From CAVQBP01 sp963710745 (GTDB lineage: Bacteria > Bacteroidota > Ignavibacteria > Ignavibacteriales > Ignavibacteriaceae), in contig CAVQBP010000028.1 of NCBI GenBank assembly GCA_963710745.1, forward strand, positions 1 through 64,000: a stretch of DNA of 64,000 nucleotides, in the 5' to 3' direction. The notes under the pieces were generated by a model. That model saw only the letters and a list, made by a program, of their open reading frames with translations. It searched no databases and was not told the origin of the DNA. This document shows, one piece after another, positions 8,752-16,416 of the stretch (position 1 is its first letter; every line of letters starts with the position of its first letter). Position numbers and translations under genes: made by a program.

Positions 8752-8945
8752 ACCATAACTCCGTTTAATTTACTTAACAAAAGTCTCAGCGCAGCTCTGT
8801 GTTTTCTCAGGCTCCGGTCATGCTGCTTTAATAAAAACCGGTTGTAATCTCCGGTCTCCGTTTTTAAACGCTGCATGACTTCGAACCTGTCTTCCTCAAT
8901 CTCGTTCATCATGTATTGCACATCGTTTCTTATTTGCTCGTTCAT
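8748..8945 (-). CDS. Small helical phage protein, function unknown
   Basis: A 65-residue protein, rich in Arg, Glu and Leu and predicted all helical (MNEQIRNDVQYMMNEIEEDR). A clear ribosome site (AAGGAGTAACGA) precedes the ATG, and its stop overlaps the portal start by ATGA-type spacing (8,748-8,751). Its position between terminase and portal is typical for tiny packaging accessory proteins, but I recognise no family. Confidence 0.7.
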   Translation of the reverse strand: MNEQIRNDVQYMMNEIEEDRFEVMQRLKTETGDYNRFLLKQHDRSLRKHRAALRLLLSKLNGVMV

Positions 8946-8958
8946 TCGTTACTCCTTT

Positions 8959-10453
8959 TTATGGTTTCGGTACTGCTTTCAGCTCTTTTTTCTCATACAC
9001 TAATTCGGCTAACATGGTAACTGCGTCCGGTGCATCGTCATGCTCGTTCTTACCAAGCCTTGCATAACTCCAAAGCCAGTTCATAAATTTGTCGTAATCA
9101 CTTCCGGCCTTGTAATCATTCCTGAAATACATGTATTTTTTGACGATGCTTGACTTCATTAAAATTCTGGTCTCTTTGTTGGTCGAGTTAGCCTGCCATG
9201 ACACAGAACAACGGCTTTGGCCGGTGATTAGCCTTTTAACGTTTTTTGCGAATGACTTCCCCCCGAAGTTAGACTCGACCTGCATTTTACTCATGTGAGT
9301 GTCCATGATAAGATTAGCAACGGCTGGCTCTGTTATCTCTATCGGGTCTTGGGTAAACACAACGTTCGTGATATAACAATATTCGCCTATAACCTTAGCT
9401 GATAAGGCTGCCAGAAAATCTGTTCCCTCGTCCGCTGTATCAGTGACACCAACAGTTGCCGCACAAATGACATGTCCGAACTTGTCACGTCTCAGGTCTT
9501 TCATTTCGAAATAATTTAGCTCGTCTGGATTGAACAGAAGAGCTTTTGATTCGATTGGCTTCTGCATATATTCAGCCTGCCAAATAAAATCATCTGTGAT
9601 AGATTTCAATTCCAGGTACTCGGCTGTAGATTTAATTTCATCACAGAACGACTTACCTTCTTCGTCTAAAGCCGGTACGACTATCTTAACCCAATAGTTA
9701 GTATAAAATTGAAGGGTCTTTTATAAATTCATTGAACTCGACAGACGGCTGCTCTTTTTCCAACATTCCAATAGGGTCTTTTTTGCTCCAACGTGTAGCT
9801 ATATGAATTTCCGGACAGCCCTTTTCCATTCTCGACTTATGCGTTGAAGTATACCACTGCCAGACTGTTTCCAGCACAACCGGAGACAAAGCCTCTTTGA
9901 TGTTTTTAATCGGGTCGTCAAGTATCGCAACTCGGTTACAGCCTTTACCTGTTATACTGCCGCCGACACCGGCGCAAAAGTAAGTTGACTGTTTTGCCTG
10001 AACCACAGCCCAATCACTGACATCGTTATGGTCTCTCTGCAACTCGACACCAGGAAACACTTTTTTATATTTCGGGTGCTCAATAAAATTTCTAATATCT
10101 CTGGAGAATTTCTTCGCAAGACTGTCACCGTATGAATTTCTCATTATCGTGTCTTGCTGGATATTTCCCAATTAACCAGGAGACAAACAACGAAACGATA
10201 TAAGACTTGCCAGCTCTCGGCGGGAGTGATAACATTAAGCTTTGTTATAATACCACGCTCGACAAGCTGTAAAGCTAAAGCAATTATTTCCAGATGCGGC
10301 TTTGCCTTCTGAAAAAAACTCCTCGTCCATATACTGACAATAAGAGTAAAAATCTTCTCTGGCTGCTTCAATTCGTTTTTGTTCTAACAGCGCATCGTAA
10401 AGCTCAACATCTTCGTTTGATAGCTGGTAAACAGCTTGTAAAGCTTCGCTCAT
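8959..10453 (-). pseudogene. terL: Terminase large subunit, several frameshifts
   Basis: The packaging ATPase/nuclease is split over at least four open frames. N-terminal part: MSEALQAVYQLSNEDVELYD and YSYCQYMDEEFFSEGK (10,235-10,453). The Walker A, PPRAGKSYIVSLFVSWLIGK, lies in a different frame near 10,180-10,240. The middle part (9,698-10,171) has NSYGDSLAKKFSRDIRNF, a Walker B-like NRVAILDDPIKN and HIATRWSKKDPIGMLEKE. The C-terminal nuclease part (8,959-9,609, open to about 9,700) has VGVTDTADEGTDFLAALSA and DDAPDAVTMLAEL. All joins need one-base changes and no in-frame stop codons are seen otherwise, so the gene is complete apart from indels. The start ATG overlaps the corrected small-subunit stop (ATGA). 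Confidence 0.85.
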
Positions 10454-11063
10454 TTATTCGTTTGCTCCGAAATAATTACCGCTTCTTCTGCGTTCATCTT
10501 GTTTTGAATCTTATTGATTTTTTCAAGCCGTTGATTTGCTTTTATAAATTTTCTCGTCAAGCTCGATTAATTTCCGCTGCCTTTCTTCGGGTGTCATGTC
10601 GTTAACACGCTGCTCAATCGTGCTTTTAATATCAATTTGTTTTCTGTTGCTCCACTCTTTTGGTTTTCTGTTATATAACCATGTCTGAATAGCTCTGATG
10701 TCACCGGCAACATGTTTTTTGATAAGCTTCGTGGATTTTACTGCGGCGGACTGAACCGTCTTGCGAAGGCGGATAGAATTCAGTGACTCTGTCTGTAGAC
10801 TCAAAACCCAAACACAACCTTAATAATTCGTTTTCAACCTCAATGTCAACCGGTCTCTTGCCTCTTTGAATTGCTTCTCGAAATTCTGGATATTCCTTTT
10901 GATAGCGATAAAACGTATCATGGCTAATTCCAAGATTGTGCGCAATCTGCTCGTCTGTCAAGCCCTGCCTTGCGTATCCTTCTGCTAACAGAGGAAAATC
11001 ATCGTTATATTTCTTCTTCGCGCCATATTCTTCTGCTTCGATTTTTTCCGGTATCTCGTACAT
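10450..11063 (-). pseudogene. terS: Terminase small subunit, two frameshifts
   Basis: The N-terminal frame (start MYEIPEKIEAEEYGAKKKYN at 11,063) has a helix-turn-helix for DNA recognition (LTDEQIAHNLGISHDTFYRY). Within an A6 run near 10,710 the reading shifts to KKHVAGDIRAIQTWLYNRKP, the usual terS segment of the D-x-x-A-x-x-x-W-L-x-N-R type. A second shift in an A4 run near 10,545 leads to KANQRLEKINKIQNKMNAEE and a stop that overlaps the large-subunit ATG as ATGA. The small subunit binds pac/cos DNA and feeds the large subunit. A longer frame to 11,120 has no good start. Confidence 0.75.
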
Positions 11064-11196
11064 TTCTAAAATCGGATGCTTACAGCCTGTTAACACACGA
11101 AAGGAAGCAATCGCCGTCAATAGCCTTCCGCTATAACGATTTCTTCCTTGTCATATGTTTTTAAATAAAAAGCTCTTGATTTCATTTCTACTGGTT

Positions 11197-11373
11197 TCAA
11201 TTCATCACCCTTCCATTCCAAACATCAACATCAAAATTTCCTAAGCTTCTAACGGTTTTCTGCTTTGCGTTTCTTTTGTTTCTTAACTCCTCGATACTCT
11301 GGCATTGCAGCTTATACAGAGTGTCAAAGAAGACATAACCGGCAACCAGCCACGCATATATAAATTTTTTCAT
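11197..11373 (-). CDS. Small predicted membrane protein, function unknown
   Basis: A 58-codon frame begins with ATG AAA AAA (MKKFIYAWLVAGYVFFDTLY) and has one hydrophobic segment at residues 4-18, then a basic, polar tail (ELRNKRNAKQKTVRSLGNF). It overlaps the 3' end of the ParB-like gene in another frame. Alternatively this is the frameshifted C-terminus of the ParB-like protein, but the fresh ATG with a Lys-Lys membrane start favours a separate gene. No family recognised. Confidence 0.45.
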   Translation of the reverse strand: MKKFIYAWLVAGYVFFDTLYKLQCQSIEELRNKRNAKQKTVRSLGNFDVDVWNGRVMN

Positions 11374-12240
11374 TGCAGCCCTCTACCGGAGTGTTTAAGG
11401 CTTCCGCTAATGCAAACTCAAAACACTTGGATTCGTTATTTATGCCGTGATGTTTTTTAAGCCTTTCCTTCCATTCAGTCCAGGATTCGTAAGTTTCTTT
11501 AGTCACTTTGAACGATACACGCATGTTAAACTCAGTTTCATCTATAGGTTTGCCGTAATACTCGTTAACAACTTCGCACATTTTCTGAACGATACCGGAT
11601 ACATTTCTAACATCTTCTTCCTTAGCGACCTTCTGAGCGGATTTCTTAAAATCTTCGAAATGTTTAAGCTCGGAAACGTAAGTTCCCATGTTATCCTCAA
11701 GGGTCTTTAACACATTGTCAAAGGTTTTTTTCTGTGCCGGAAAGAATAATAAATAAATAACCTGATAATCCAGATTAACCATAGCTTCGTCAATCTTCAC
11801 GTTAGCGTCAAACTGCAAATCTTCGTCCGTTATACCGGATTCCAACTTTGCTTCCAAATCATCGATTGAATCATAAAGCTCTTTTAATAGCTGCGCATCG
11901 TCTTTGCCTGAAAAGCATTATGCGCAAGCTGTTTCGCCACGATTTCATTTCGTGTCAGACTTTTCCTCGATAACCATGACGTGAAATTCCAGGACGTTAG
12001 CAACCCGGCAGGCTCTAATCCTGTGGTGTCCTGAAATAATCTGCAAAGCTTCATGGCTTCCGTCCGTAAATGAGCATAAAGGCAGGCTCTCAAGGCGCTT
12101 GTCTTTTTTAATATTCTGAAGTCAACCTGTCAAATTTCTTCGTTGACATGACACGTGCGTTTTTATCCTGCTCCCTGTACTTCATCGATATGAACTTTGT
12201 AAATAGCGATTCCCTGACCAAGCTCTAAAACTTTTTCCAT
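11324..12240 (-). pseudogene. ParB-like nuclease/DNA-binding protein, four frameshifts
   Basis: Start ATG at 12,240 follows AGAAGGATAAAAATA. Joined across frames it reads KVHIDEV, then QDKNARVMSTKKFDRLTSE, KKDKRLESLPLCSFTDGS, then the diagnostic ALQIISGHHRIRACRVAN and IVAKQLAHNA, then DAQLLKELYDSIDDLEAKLE. GHHR is the ParB/sulfiredoxin-fold signature. Breaks lie near 12,173, 12,115, 11,950 and 11,909, each a single base. The long C-terminal frame (11,324-11,857) is helical. In phages such ParB-like proteins often sit beside DNA-modification enzymes, as here with the upstream methyltransferase. If the frameshifts are real the protein is dead. Confidence 0.7.
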
Positions 12241-12245
12241 TATTT

Positions 12246-13640
12246 TTATCCTTCTAACTCTGATAAATAAATTTTTACGCAGTCCTGGTAAGTCCTGTCA
12301 AACCATTCCTTCACATATAAGATTTTATATAAACCGTTCGGCATTTTTTCACGCTTCTTAACCTTCAGTATTCCATTATTTAATTTCACCTTTCGATATT
12401 TGCTTAAACACGTTGTTTTCAGTCCACGCAAATCATAAATAGCGTTTTTATTTCCAAGTATCCGTGAGTTTTCCAGCCACTCGCCAAACTCTTTCGATGT
12501 AATAGCCATCATCATTAACCTGTTAACACGCGGATATTTTTTAAGAGGTGCGTTAAACCCGAACACCTCGAAAATATAATTACTGGTAAGCCTGCGAAGC
12601 TCTGCTGCATGGAGACCTATCGTTCCAAACACTTTCCCGTCGATAAGCATAAGCAAATAAATTTCAGCCATCGTATTACCTAACCGGTGCGCAAATAAGT
12701 CCCGATAATACAGACCGACTTCTTTTTTAACCTGCTTAAAACTGATTTTGGAATCTTCTGTGATTTCATCAGCGTCAACCATAACCGGAGCTTTTAAGCC
12801 TTTCAGCTCGTTAACTTTTTTGTAAATAATTTTAACATTATCCTGGTAGCCTTCCAGGTAAGAAGTTTTGTTAACAACCCAAGACTCGTAAAGTCCGCCC
12901 CCCTTTTCAACTGCGCAGACAATATCTTTTTTGTCAACGCCTTTGCTGTCATGGCTCATTAAAATTATCGGAGTGCTTATATCCCTGCTGGCTGCGTATA
13001 AACTTTCAAACTCTAACTTATGGTCAAACTGCTGTATGCCGTTATCAAAACCAACAAACTCCTCAGCCTCATCATAAAGCTTTTCATAACCGCCTTTGTA
13101 AACCGGCGGATTCAGTACGATAACACCGGAATCGTCACTTAGCTCTTTCCATAAATCCTTTATTTCATAATTGATTCCTTCGTATGGTTTCTTAAGCTCG
13201 TTAAGCTGCGCTGCCATTTTTTTAACATAAGACCCGAAGTTCCCCGCAATATCATCGTAAATTACTTCTTGATAATATTTATTAGTATCCAACTGATTTA
13301 ATTTGATTAAGAGAATTAAGTCTGCGGCTTTCTCCGCTTCGGTCTCATACTGCCTGTTAAGTGTGTCTTTTATATCCTGTTTGATTGGCAGTGAGTTTAT
13401 TTCTTTACCACTGTATAAATAACCTAAGACGGAGGAAAACAGCGAAATGTCAGAAGTATAAATTTGGCTTGGTTGAAACCCTGCGACTATAGCGGCTTTC
13501 GCAAGACCAAACACACCAACCGCAGGAATGGTAACCTTTTTGTAACCCTGTTTTTTGAAATACTTTAAAACATCTGCTAAATATTTTCTGTGTTCTGATG
13601 CGGCACTCCCCAGAAAAATTTTATTTAATTGTACTACCAT
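12246..13640 (-). CDS. Phage adenine-methyltransferase-like protein with C-terminal GNAT-like region
   Basis: The 464-residue protein opens with a Rossmann-type N-terminus (KVTIPAVGVFGLAKAAIVAG, about 35-54), a YTSDISLFSSVLGYLYSG stretch and a catalytic-type NPPV motif (VIVLNPPVYKGGY, about 173-185). This matches phage proteins annotated as putative antirestriction adenine methyltransferases. The last third (from YLLMLIDGKVFGTIGLHAAE to RLMMMAITSKEFGEWLEN and LRGLKTTCLSKYRKVKL) resembles a GNAT or Mom-like acyltransferase region; that part is weaker. Such enzymes would modify phage DNA to evade host restriction. It is intact, unlike its frameshifted neighbours. A CAAAC-rich leader precedes the ATG, and a tRNA-like gene lies upstream. 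Confidence 0.6.
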   Translation of the reverse strand: MVVQLNKIFLGSAASEHRKYLADVLKYFKKQGYKKVTIPAVGVFGLAKAAIVAGFQPSQIYTSDISLFSSVLGYLYSGKEINSLPIKQDIKDTLNRQYETEAEKAADLILLIKLNQLDTNKYYQEVIYDDIAGNFGSYVKKMAAQLNELKKPYEGINYEIKDLWKELSDDSGVIVLNPPVYKGGYEKLYDEAEEFVGFDNGIQQFDHKLEFESLYAASRDISTPIILMSHDSKGVDKKDIVCAVEKGGGLYESWVVNKTSYLEGYQDNVKIIYKKVNELKGLKAPVMVDADEITEDSKISFKQVKKEVGLYYRDLFAHRLGNTMAEIYLLMLIDGKVFGTIGLHAAELRRLTSNYIFEVFGFNAPLKKYPRVNRLMMMAITSKEFGEWLENSRILGNKNAIYDLRGLKTTCLSKYRKVKLNNGILKVKKREKMPNGLYKILYVKEWFDRTYQDCVKIYLSELEG

Positions 13641-13720
13641 GCTCTGCCCGTTTGTTTGTTTGAAACTAAAAAGCGGCTTGCGCTGCTAACACAAAGCCGC
13701 TATGCTCGTTAAATAATTTG

Positions 13721-13800
13721 CTGCGGGGGTAGGGTTCGAACCGTTTGAAACATTTCCTGGCTGAGAAACCAAGCGTCCTGCCGATTAGACGACCCCGCAG
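13721..13800 (-). tRNA. tRNA-Glu(CTC)-like gene, probably degenerate
   Basis: An 8-bp perfect acceptor stem (CTGCGGGG with CCCCGCAG), a tRNA-Glu-like D arm (GTCT-AATCGGCA-GGAC) and an anticodon stem CTTGG/CCAGG are visible. The loop reads TTTCTCAG, one base too long; removing one T gives TTCTCAG with anticodon CTC. The T loop TTCGAAC is present but its 5' stem (AACGG) pairs poorly with CCTAC, and the variable region is long. No CCA is encoded. It may be a decayed phage tRNA or hold an assembly error. Confidence 0.55.
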
Positions 13801-13903
13801 TGTTACATTTTATCTTAAAACCATGTTAACAGCTTCAAATTTCATTCGTTGTAAACTTAAAAATATTTCTTGGCCTTGTAATCCTATAAATGAATAGGAG
13901 TGT

Positions 13904-13938
13904 AAAAAAAATCCCTAAGCAGCATAACTACTTAGGGA
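13904..13938 (-). terminator. Rho-independent terminator of the leftward operon
   Basis: On the minus strand TCCCTAAG (13,931-13,938) pairs with CTTAGGGA (13,912-13,919) across an 11-base loop, followed directly by eight Ts (13,904-13,911 as As on the plus strand). This is a textbook terminator reading leftward. It separates the replication operon from the tRNA-like and modification genes. Confidence 0.85.
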
Positions 13939-13975
13939 CTTTAGTATGGGGATGAGTTCAGAGAGAGATAAAATT

Positions 13976-14062
13976 AAAAAAAAGAGAGGCCGGAAATCAG
14001 AGGAGTTTTGGCAGTAATTCAATCCCAGAAATTCAATAGGATTGAAAGCCACCCGACCTCTC
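13976..14062 (-). ncRNA. Nested hairpin with U8 tail: candidate small RNA or complex terminator
   Basis: GAGAGG-C-CGG (13,984-13,993) pairs with CCG-A-CCTCTC (14,053-14,062). Inside, GGC (14,010-14,012) pairs with GCC (14,048-14,050) and TTCAATCC (14,018-14,025) with GGATTGAA (14,039-14,046). Reading leftward, eight Ts (13,976-13,983) follow the outer stem, so the structure would end a transcript. It is bigger than needed for a terminator, and a second terminator lies only about 40 bases on. Pairing is seen directly; an RNA product is inferred. Confidence 0.45.
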
Positions 14063-14194
14063 AAATATAATAATAGGCAAAAGAAGATTGATTAACTTTG
14101 AATACTTGCCCCTGAAAACCCTCTTTGCAATGTATATTAATTATATATTTTTTGCAAGAGTATCTATGAAATTTTTTTTCTGATTTTTACTTTC

Positions 14195-14530
14195 TCAACT
14201 TTTCACTCCAAAATTTATCCAGCCATATTTTAACGCCATATCGAAATAGCCTTTTGCAAAATCTGTCACAAGCCTGTTAACATGTTTAAACTCGTAATCA
14301 CCGCAAGATGGAACAAAGCCTTCGTACGGCGCGAAGAACATTTCAGTTTCTTCTGTGCTGAATCCATCGTACCTGCCGTTTGGAAATATAAAGCTGTAAC
14401 CGGTTCTATCGTCGTTACGGTCTATACCCATCGGCTGCCTTTCATACACTTCATAACAAACTCCAATAGTACCGCCAGGATTTCCGAGACAAGGTGTAAC
14501 TAACATTTTTTGAGTTCCTATTTTAATCAT
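14195..14530 (-). CDS. Phage protein of unknown function (111 aa)
   Basis: The 111-residue protein is rich in aromatic and Gly residues (YSFIFPNGRYDGFSTEETEM, MFFAPYEGFVPSCGDYEF) and looks like a compact beta-rich domain. Its ATG lies inside the stop region of the 55-aa gene upstream (GATGATTAA), giving translational coupling. It is the last gene before the terminator structures. I know phage proteins with this general look but cannot name the family. Confidence 0.75.
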   Translation of the reverse strand: MIKIGTQKMLVTPCLGNPGGTIGVCYEVYERQPMGIDRNDDRTGYSFIFPNGRYDGFSTEETEMFFAPYEGFVPSCGDYEFKHVNRLVTDFAKGYFDMALKYGWINFGVKS

Positions 14531-14690
14531 CTTCGCCCTCCCTTCTCCGCAACAGCTCGTATGTTATCATGTTTAACATTCTTAAATCGTTTTTACCGAA
14601 ACATTGGTACTCGTCGATGTTCTCGACCAAGACCTCACGCTCGTTTAACAGTTCTTCTGTCGACCAGGTTCTCAAATCATCAAGACTCAT
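14523..14690 (-). CDS. Small acidic phage protein (55 aa)
   Basis: A 56-codon frame from ATG at 14,690 to TAA at 14,523, starting MSLDDLRTWSTEELLNEREV and ending ELLRRREGEDD. It overlaps the DUF488 gene upstream by 4 bases and the 111-aa gene downstream by 8 bases. These tight overlaps at both ends argue that it is real despite its size. Predicted all helical; function unknown. Confidence 0.7.
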   Translation of the reverse strand: MSLDDLRTWSTEELLNEREVLVENIDEYQCFGKNDLRMLNMITYELLRRREGEDD

Positions 14691-15118
14691 TCCTCACCGT
14701 CCTCTCCGAACATGTCTAACTGCTCAGGCGTCGGATCTGGTTCTGGTTCAAAGCCGTATTCGTGAACTTTTATACCTGTGTTCTTTTCAATCCATTCTGC
14801 GACTGCTGTTCTGTGACAATAGTCTCCAGGCTTTTCGAAACATAATAAAGCAACGTCTTTGCCTTCTGAAATTTTTTCAAGGTTCTCAATGAATTGATAC
14901 ACGTTAACCTTGCTTAAAATTTCCTGATACATCGGGTCAAATTTTTCTCTCGGCATCCTTAACATGTTGCCGTAAGGCGCAAGTCTTTTATCTGAAATAA
15001 CTCCTTTAACGTATCTGGGGGGATACCGTGAAATACCCACCGGAAATATGTCGTTCTCTCTAAGTTTCTTAAGATTTCCCCAATAACTCGTATAAATTTT
15101 AATTTTTAATTCTTTCAT
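14687..15118 (-). CDS. DUF488 family protein
   Basis: The 143-residue protein has the family's landmark near the C-terminus, VALLCFEKPGDYCHRTAVAE, with paired Cys and a CHR motif, and an early VGISRYPP segment. DUF488 proteins are small domains of unknown function found in many bacteria and phages, sometimes with DNA repair or modification genes. The acidic tail (EPEPDPTPEQLDMFGEDGEE) is unusual; its QLDMFG resembles a sliding-clamp-binding QxxLxMF-type motif, which is only a suggestion. The start overlaps the upstream stop by 4 bases. Confidence 0.8.
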   Translation of the reverse strand: MKELKIKIYTSYWGNLKKLRENDIFPVGISRYPPRYVKGVISDKRLAPYGNMLRMPREKFDPMYQEILSKVNVYQFIENLEKISEGKDVALLCFEKPGDYCHRTAVAEWIEKNTGIKVHEYGFEPEPDPTPEQLDMFGEDGEE

Positions 15119-15300
15119 GCTGATACCTCTCTCTCCATGTCTTTGAGTGATTCAATACTGTTTTTAACCTGAACAAGCGCTGTATTGGTAAGAAGATATG
15201 TGAAGGGACTCTCGTCCCTTTTCACACCGTTCATTCGGAAGTATTTAGATAAGTATTTAAGCTCATCGACTGCTGCTTCGTATAATTCTTTGTAATTCAT
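15115..15300 (-). CDS. Small phage protein (61 aa), unknown function
   Basis: Helical 61-residue protein (MNYKELYEAAVDELKYLSKY) with a central polar loop. It starts one base after the stop of the upstream gene and overlaps the DUF488 gene start by 4 bases. GGGGAGTTAAC precedes the ATG. No family recognised. Confidence 0.7.
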   Translation of the reverse strand: MNYKELYEAAVDELKYLSKYFRMNGVKRDESPFTYLLTNTALVQVKNSIESLKDMEREVSA

Positions 15301-15301
15301 G

Positions 15302-15517
15302 TTAACTCCCCTCGTTCATTCTGATAAACTCTTTGACTGCGTCCAGGTTCTCAAGTATCGCTCTCGCCTTAGAGACACCGAACGAAAACGGAAACGAACC
15401 ATCTTCGGTCATTGGTAAATAAAGAATTGGATTGCCTTTGTAGCTGTCTACGGTCGGCTCTTTTACGACTGGATAACCTTTGGGATTTTTTTCAGTGATG
15501 CCCTGGATAAGTGACAT
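15302..15517 (-). CDS. Small phage protein (71 aa), first gene of a promoter unit
   Basis: The 71-residue protein (MSLIQGITEKNPKGYPVVKE) has a PILYLPMTEDGSFPFSFGVS stretch and a helical C-terminus (KARAILENLDAVKEFIRMNE). Small proteins of this kind are common in phages of anaerobes and Bacteroidota, without known role. It has a strong ribosome site (AAAGGAGCAAAAA) and lies about 50 bases downstream of the palindromic promoter at 15,566-15,596, so it heads a four- or five-gene unit. Confidence 0.7.
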   Translation of the reverse strand: MSLIQGITEKNPKGYPVVKEPTVDSYKGNPILYLPMTEDGSFPFSFGVSKARAILENLDAVKEFIRMNEGS

Positions 15518-15565
15518 TTTTTGCTCCTTTGTTTTTTTATTTAGTTTGTTTGTTTGTTGAATGTA

Positions 15566-15596
15566 AATATAATATTACCTTGACAAGTTGTCAAGG
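15566..15596 (-). promoter_or_regulatory. Phage promoter overlapping a perfect palindromic operator (copy 3)
   Basis: Minus-strand TTGACA (15,589-15,594), 17-base spacer and TATATT (15,566-15,571). Here the inverted repeat is perfect: CCTTGACAA-G-TTGTCAAGG (15,578-15,596), nine bases per arm with one central base. A protein bound there would cover the -35. Confidence 0.7.
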
Positions 15597-15704
15597 ATAA
15601 AACATTTTATTCGTTATTTTTTTAGGAATTGCCTGCGCTATTTTTATACCGCAGGCTTTTATTTTATAGGAGACATATATAGGAGGTATATAGTAGAAAA
15701 ACCT

Positions 15705-15998
15705 TTACTGCTGAGTATCTAAAAAAGGACTTGTCTTAAAATTTCCTATCTTATAAGTAATCCGCTGTATATTCTTAACAGTCATAAAATATTTCTCAGC
15801 GAGCATTTCATGTGCCTGCAGCTTCGGTAAACCTTCTTTCTCAGTAAGTTTCTGGTATTCTCTGCGTATTCGGTAATCCCTGATAACATAATCGTCAACC
15901 AATCCATGCTCGGCTAAGAAAGTCAAAAAGTCTTCACTAAATTTGTCTGCTGTTAATCGCTCGTTTGCTTCGCTCAACTTCTCTCCTGATGTTATCAT
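15705..15998 (-). CDS. Phage protein of unknown function (97 aa), possible DNA-binding
   Basis: The 97-residue, mostly helical protein contains LQAHEMLAEKYFMTVKNIQR, which looks like a helix-turn-helix (helix, turn at EKYF, recognition helix). That would suit a small regulator, possibly of the late genes, but the match is only by eye. It lies upstream of promoter copy 3, so it ends the preceding operon segment. About 100 bases of non-coding DNA flank each side. Confidence 0.6.
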   Translation of the reverse strand: MITSGEKLSEANERLTADKFSEDFLTFLAEHGLVDDYVIRDYRIRREYQKLTEKEGLPKLQAHEMLAEKYFMTVKNIQRITYKIGNFKTSPFLDTQQ

Positions 15999-16068
15999 AC
16001 TAACTGTAACTTAAGCTACAAATTGCGGAAGCTTAATTCCACCTATAAAATGTTAGGACTAAAAGTTT

Positions 16069-16416
16069 CTACATAAAATCGAACTCAAAGCTTCCTGTAT
16101 AAACATCGGCTACCTCAAACAGCGTTTTAGTGTCCTGATGATTAGCGCGCAGTTTTATATTTTCGGTCTTATTATTTTTTCTTGCTTCAACCTGGTTTCT
16201 GATTTTATTAAATACCTGTTTGCTCGCTTCGCTCCCGTGATTTTTACCTGTTAACTTGTGAACCTTTGGAATATATAAATACTTCGGTCTGGTCTCCTGT
16301 CCTATTGCGTTATCCGTATAATCATAAAACGGATGAAACAGTTCATCAGGCACTTTTCTGTCTGGGTCGTCCATCAGCTTCCTGCCCGTTGTATTTGTTA
16401 TAACTCGTCTGTCCAT
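16069..16416 (-). CDS. Phage protein of unknown function (115 aa)
   Basis: The start ATG at 16,416 is supported by AGGAGTTAAAAA directly before it. The product (MDRRVITNTTGRKLMDDPDR) has an aromatic DELFHPFYDYTD segment and a basic middle (VEARKNNKTENIKLRANHQD). It overlaps the 3' end of the NinG-like gene by 71 bases in another frame, more than usual; the NinG-like gene may end earlier than its open frame suggests. No family recognised. Confidence 0.65.
   Translation of the reverse strand: MDRRVITNTTGRKLMDDPDRKVPDELFHPFYDYTDNAIGQETRPKYLYIPKVHKLTGKNHGSEASKQVFNKIRNQVEARKNNKTENIKLRANHQDTKTLFEVADVYTGSFEFDFM

Noticed and set aside
9500..10460. Programmed frameshifting of the terminase
   Set aside because: Several shifts of both signs in one gene do not fit programmed frameshifting; indels by error or decay are simpler.
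11117..11185. 22-codon minus-strand ORF (MKSRAFYLKTYDKEEIVIAE) upstream of terminase
   Set aside because: Possibly part of a small frameshifted gene continuing AIDGDCFLSCVNRL, but too short and uncertain to list as a gene.
14010..14050. TTCAATCC / GGATTGAA words like those of CRISPR repeats
   Set aside because: They occur once, as two arms of one hairpin; no spaced repeats or cas genes are present.
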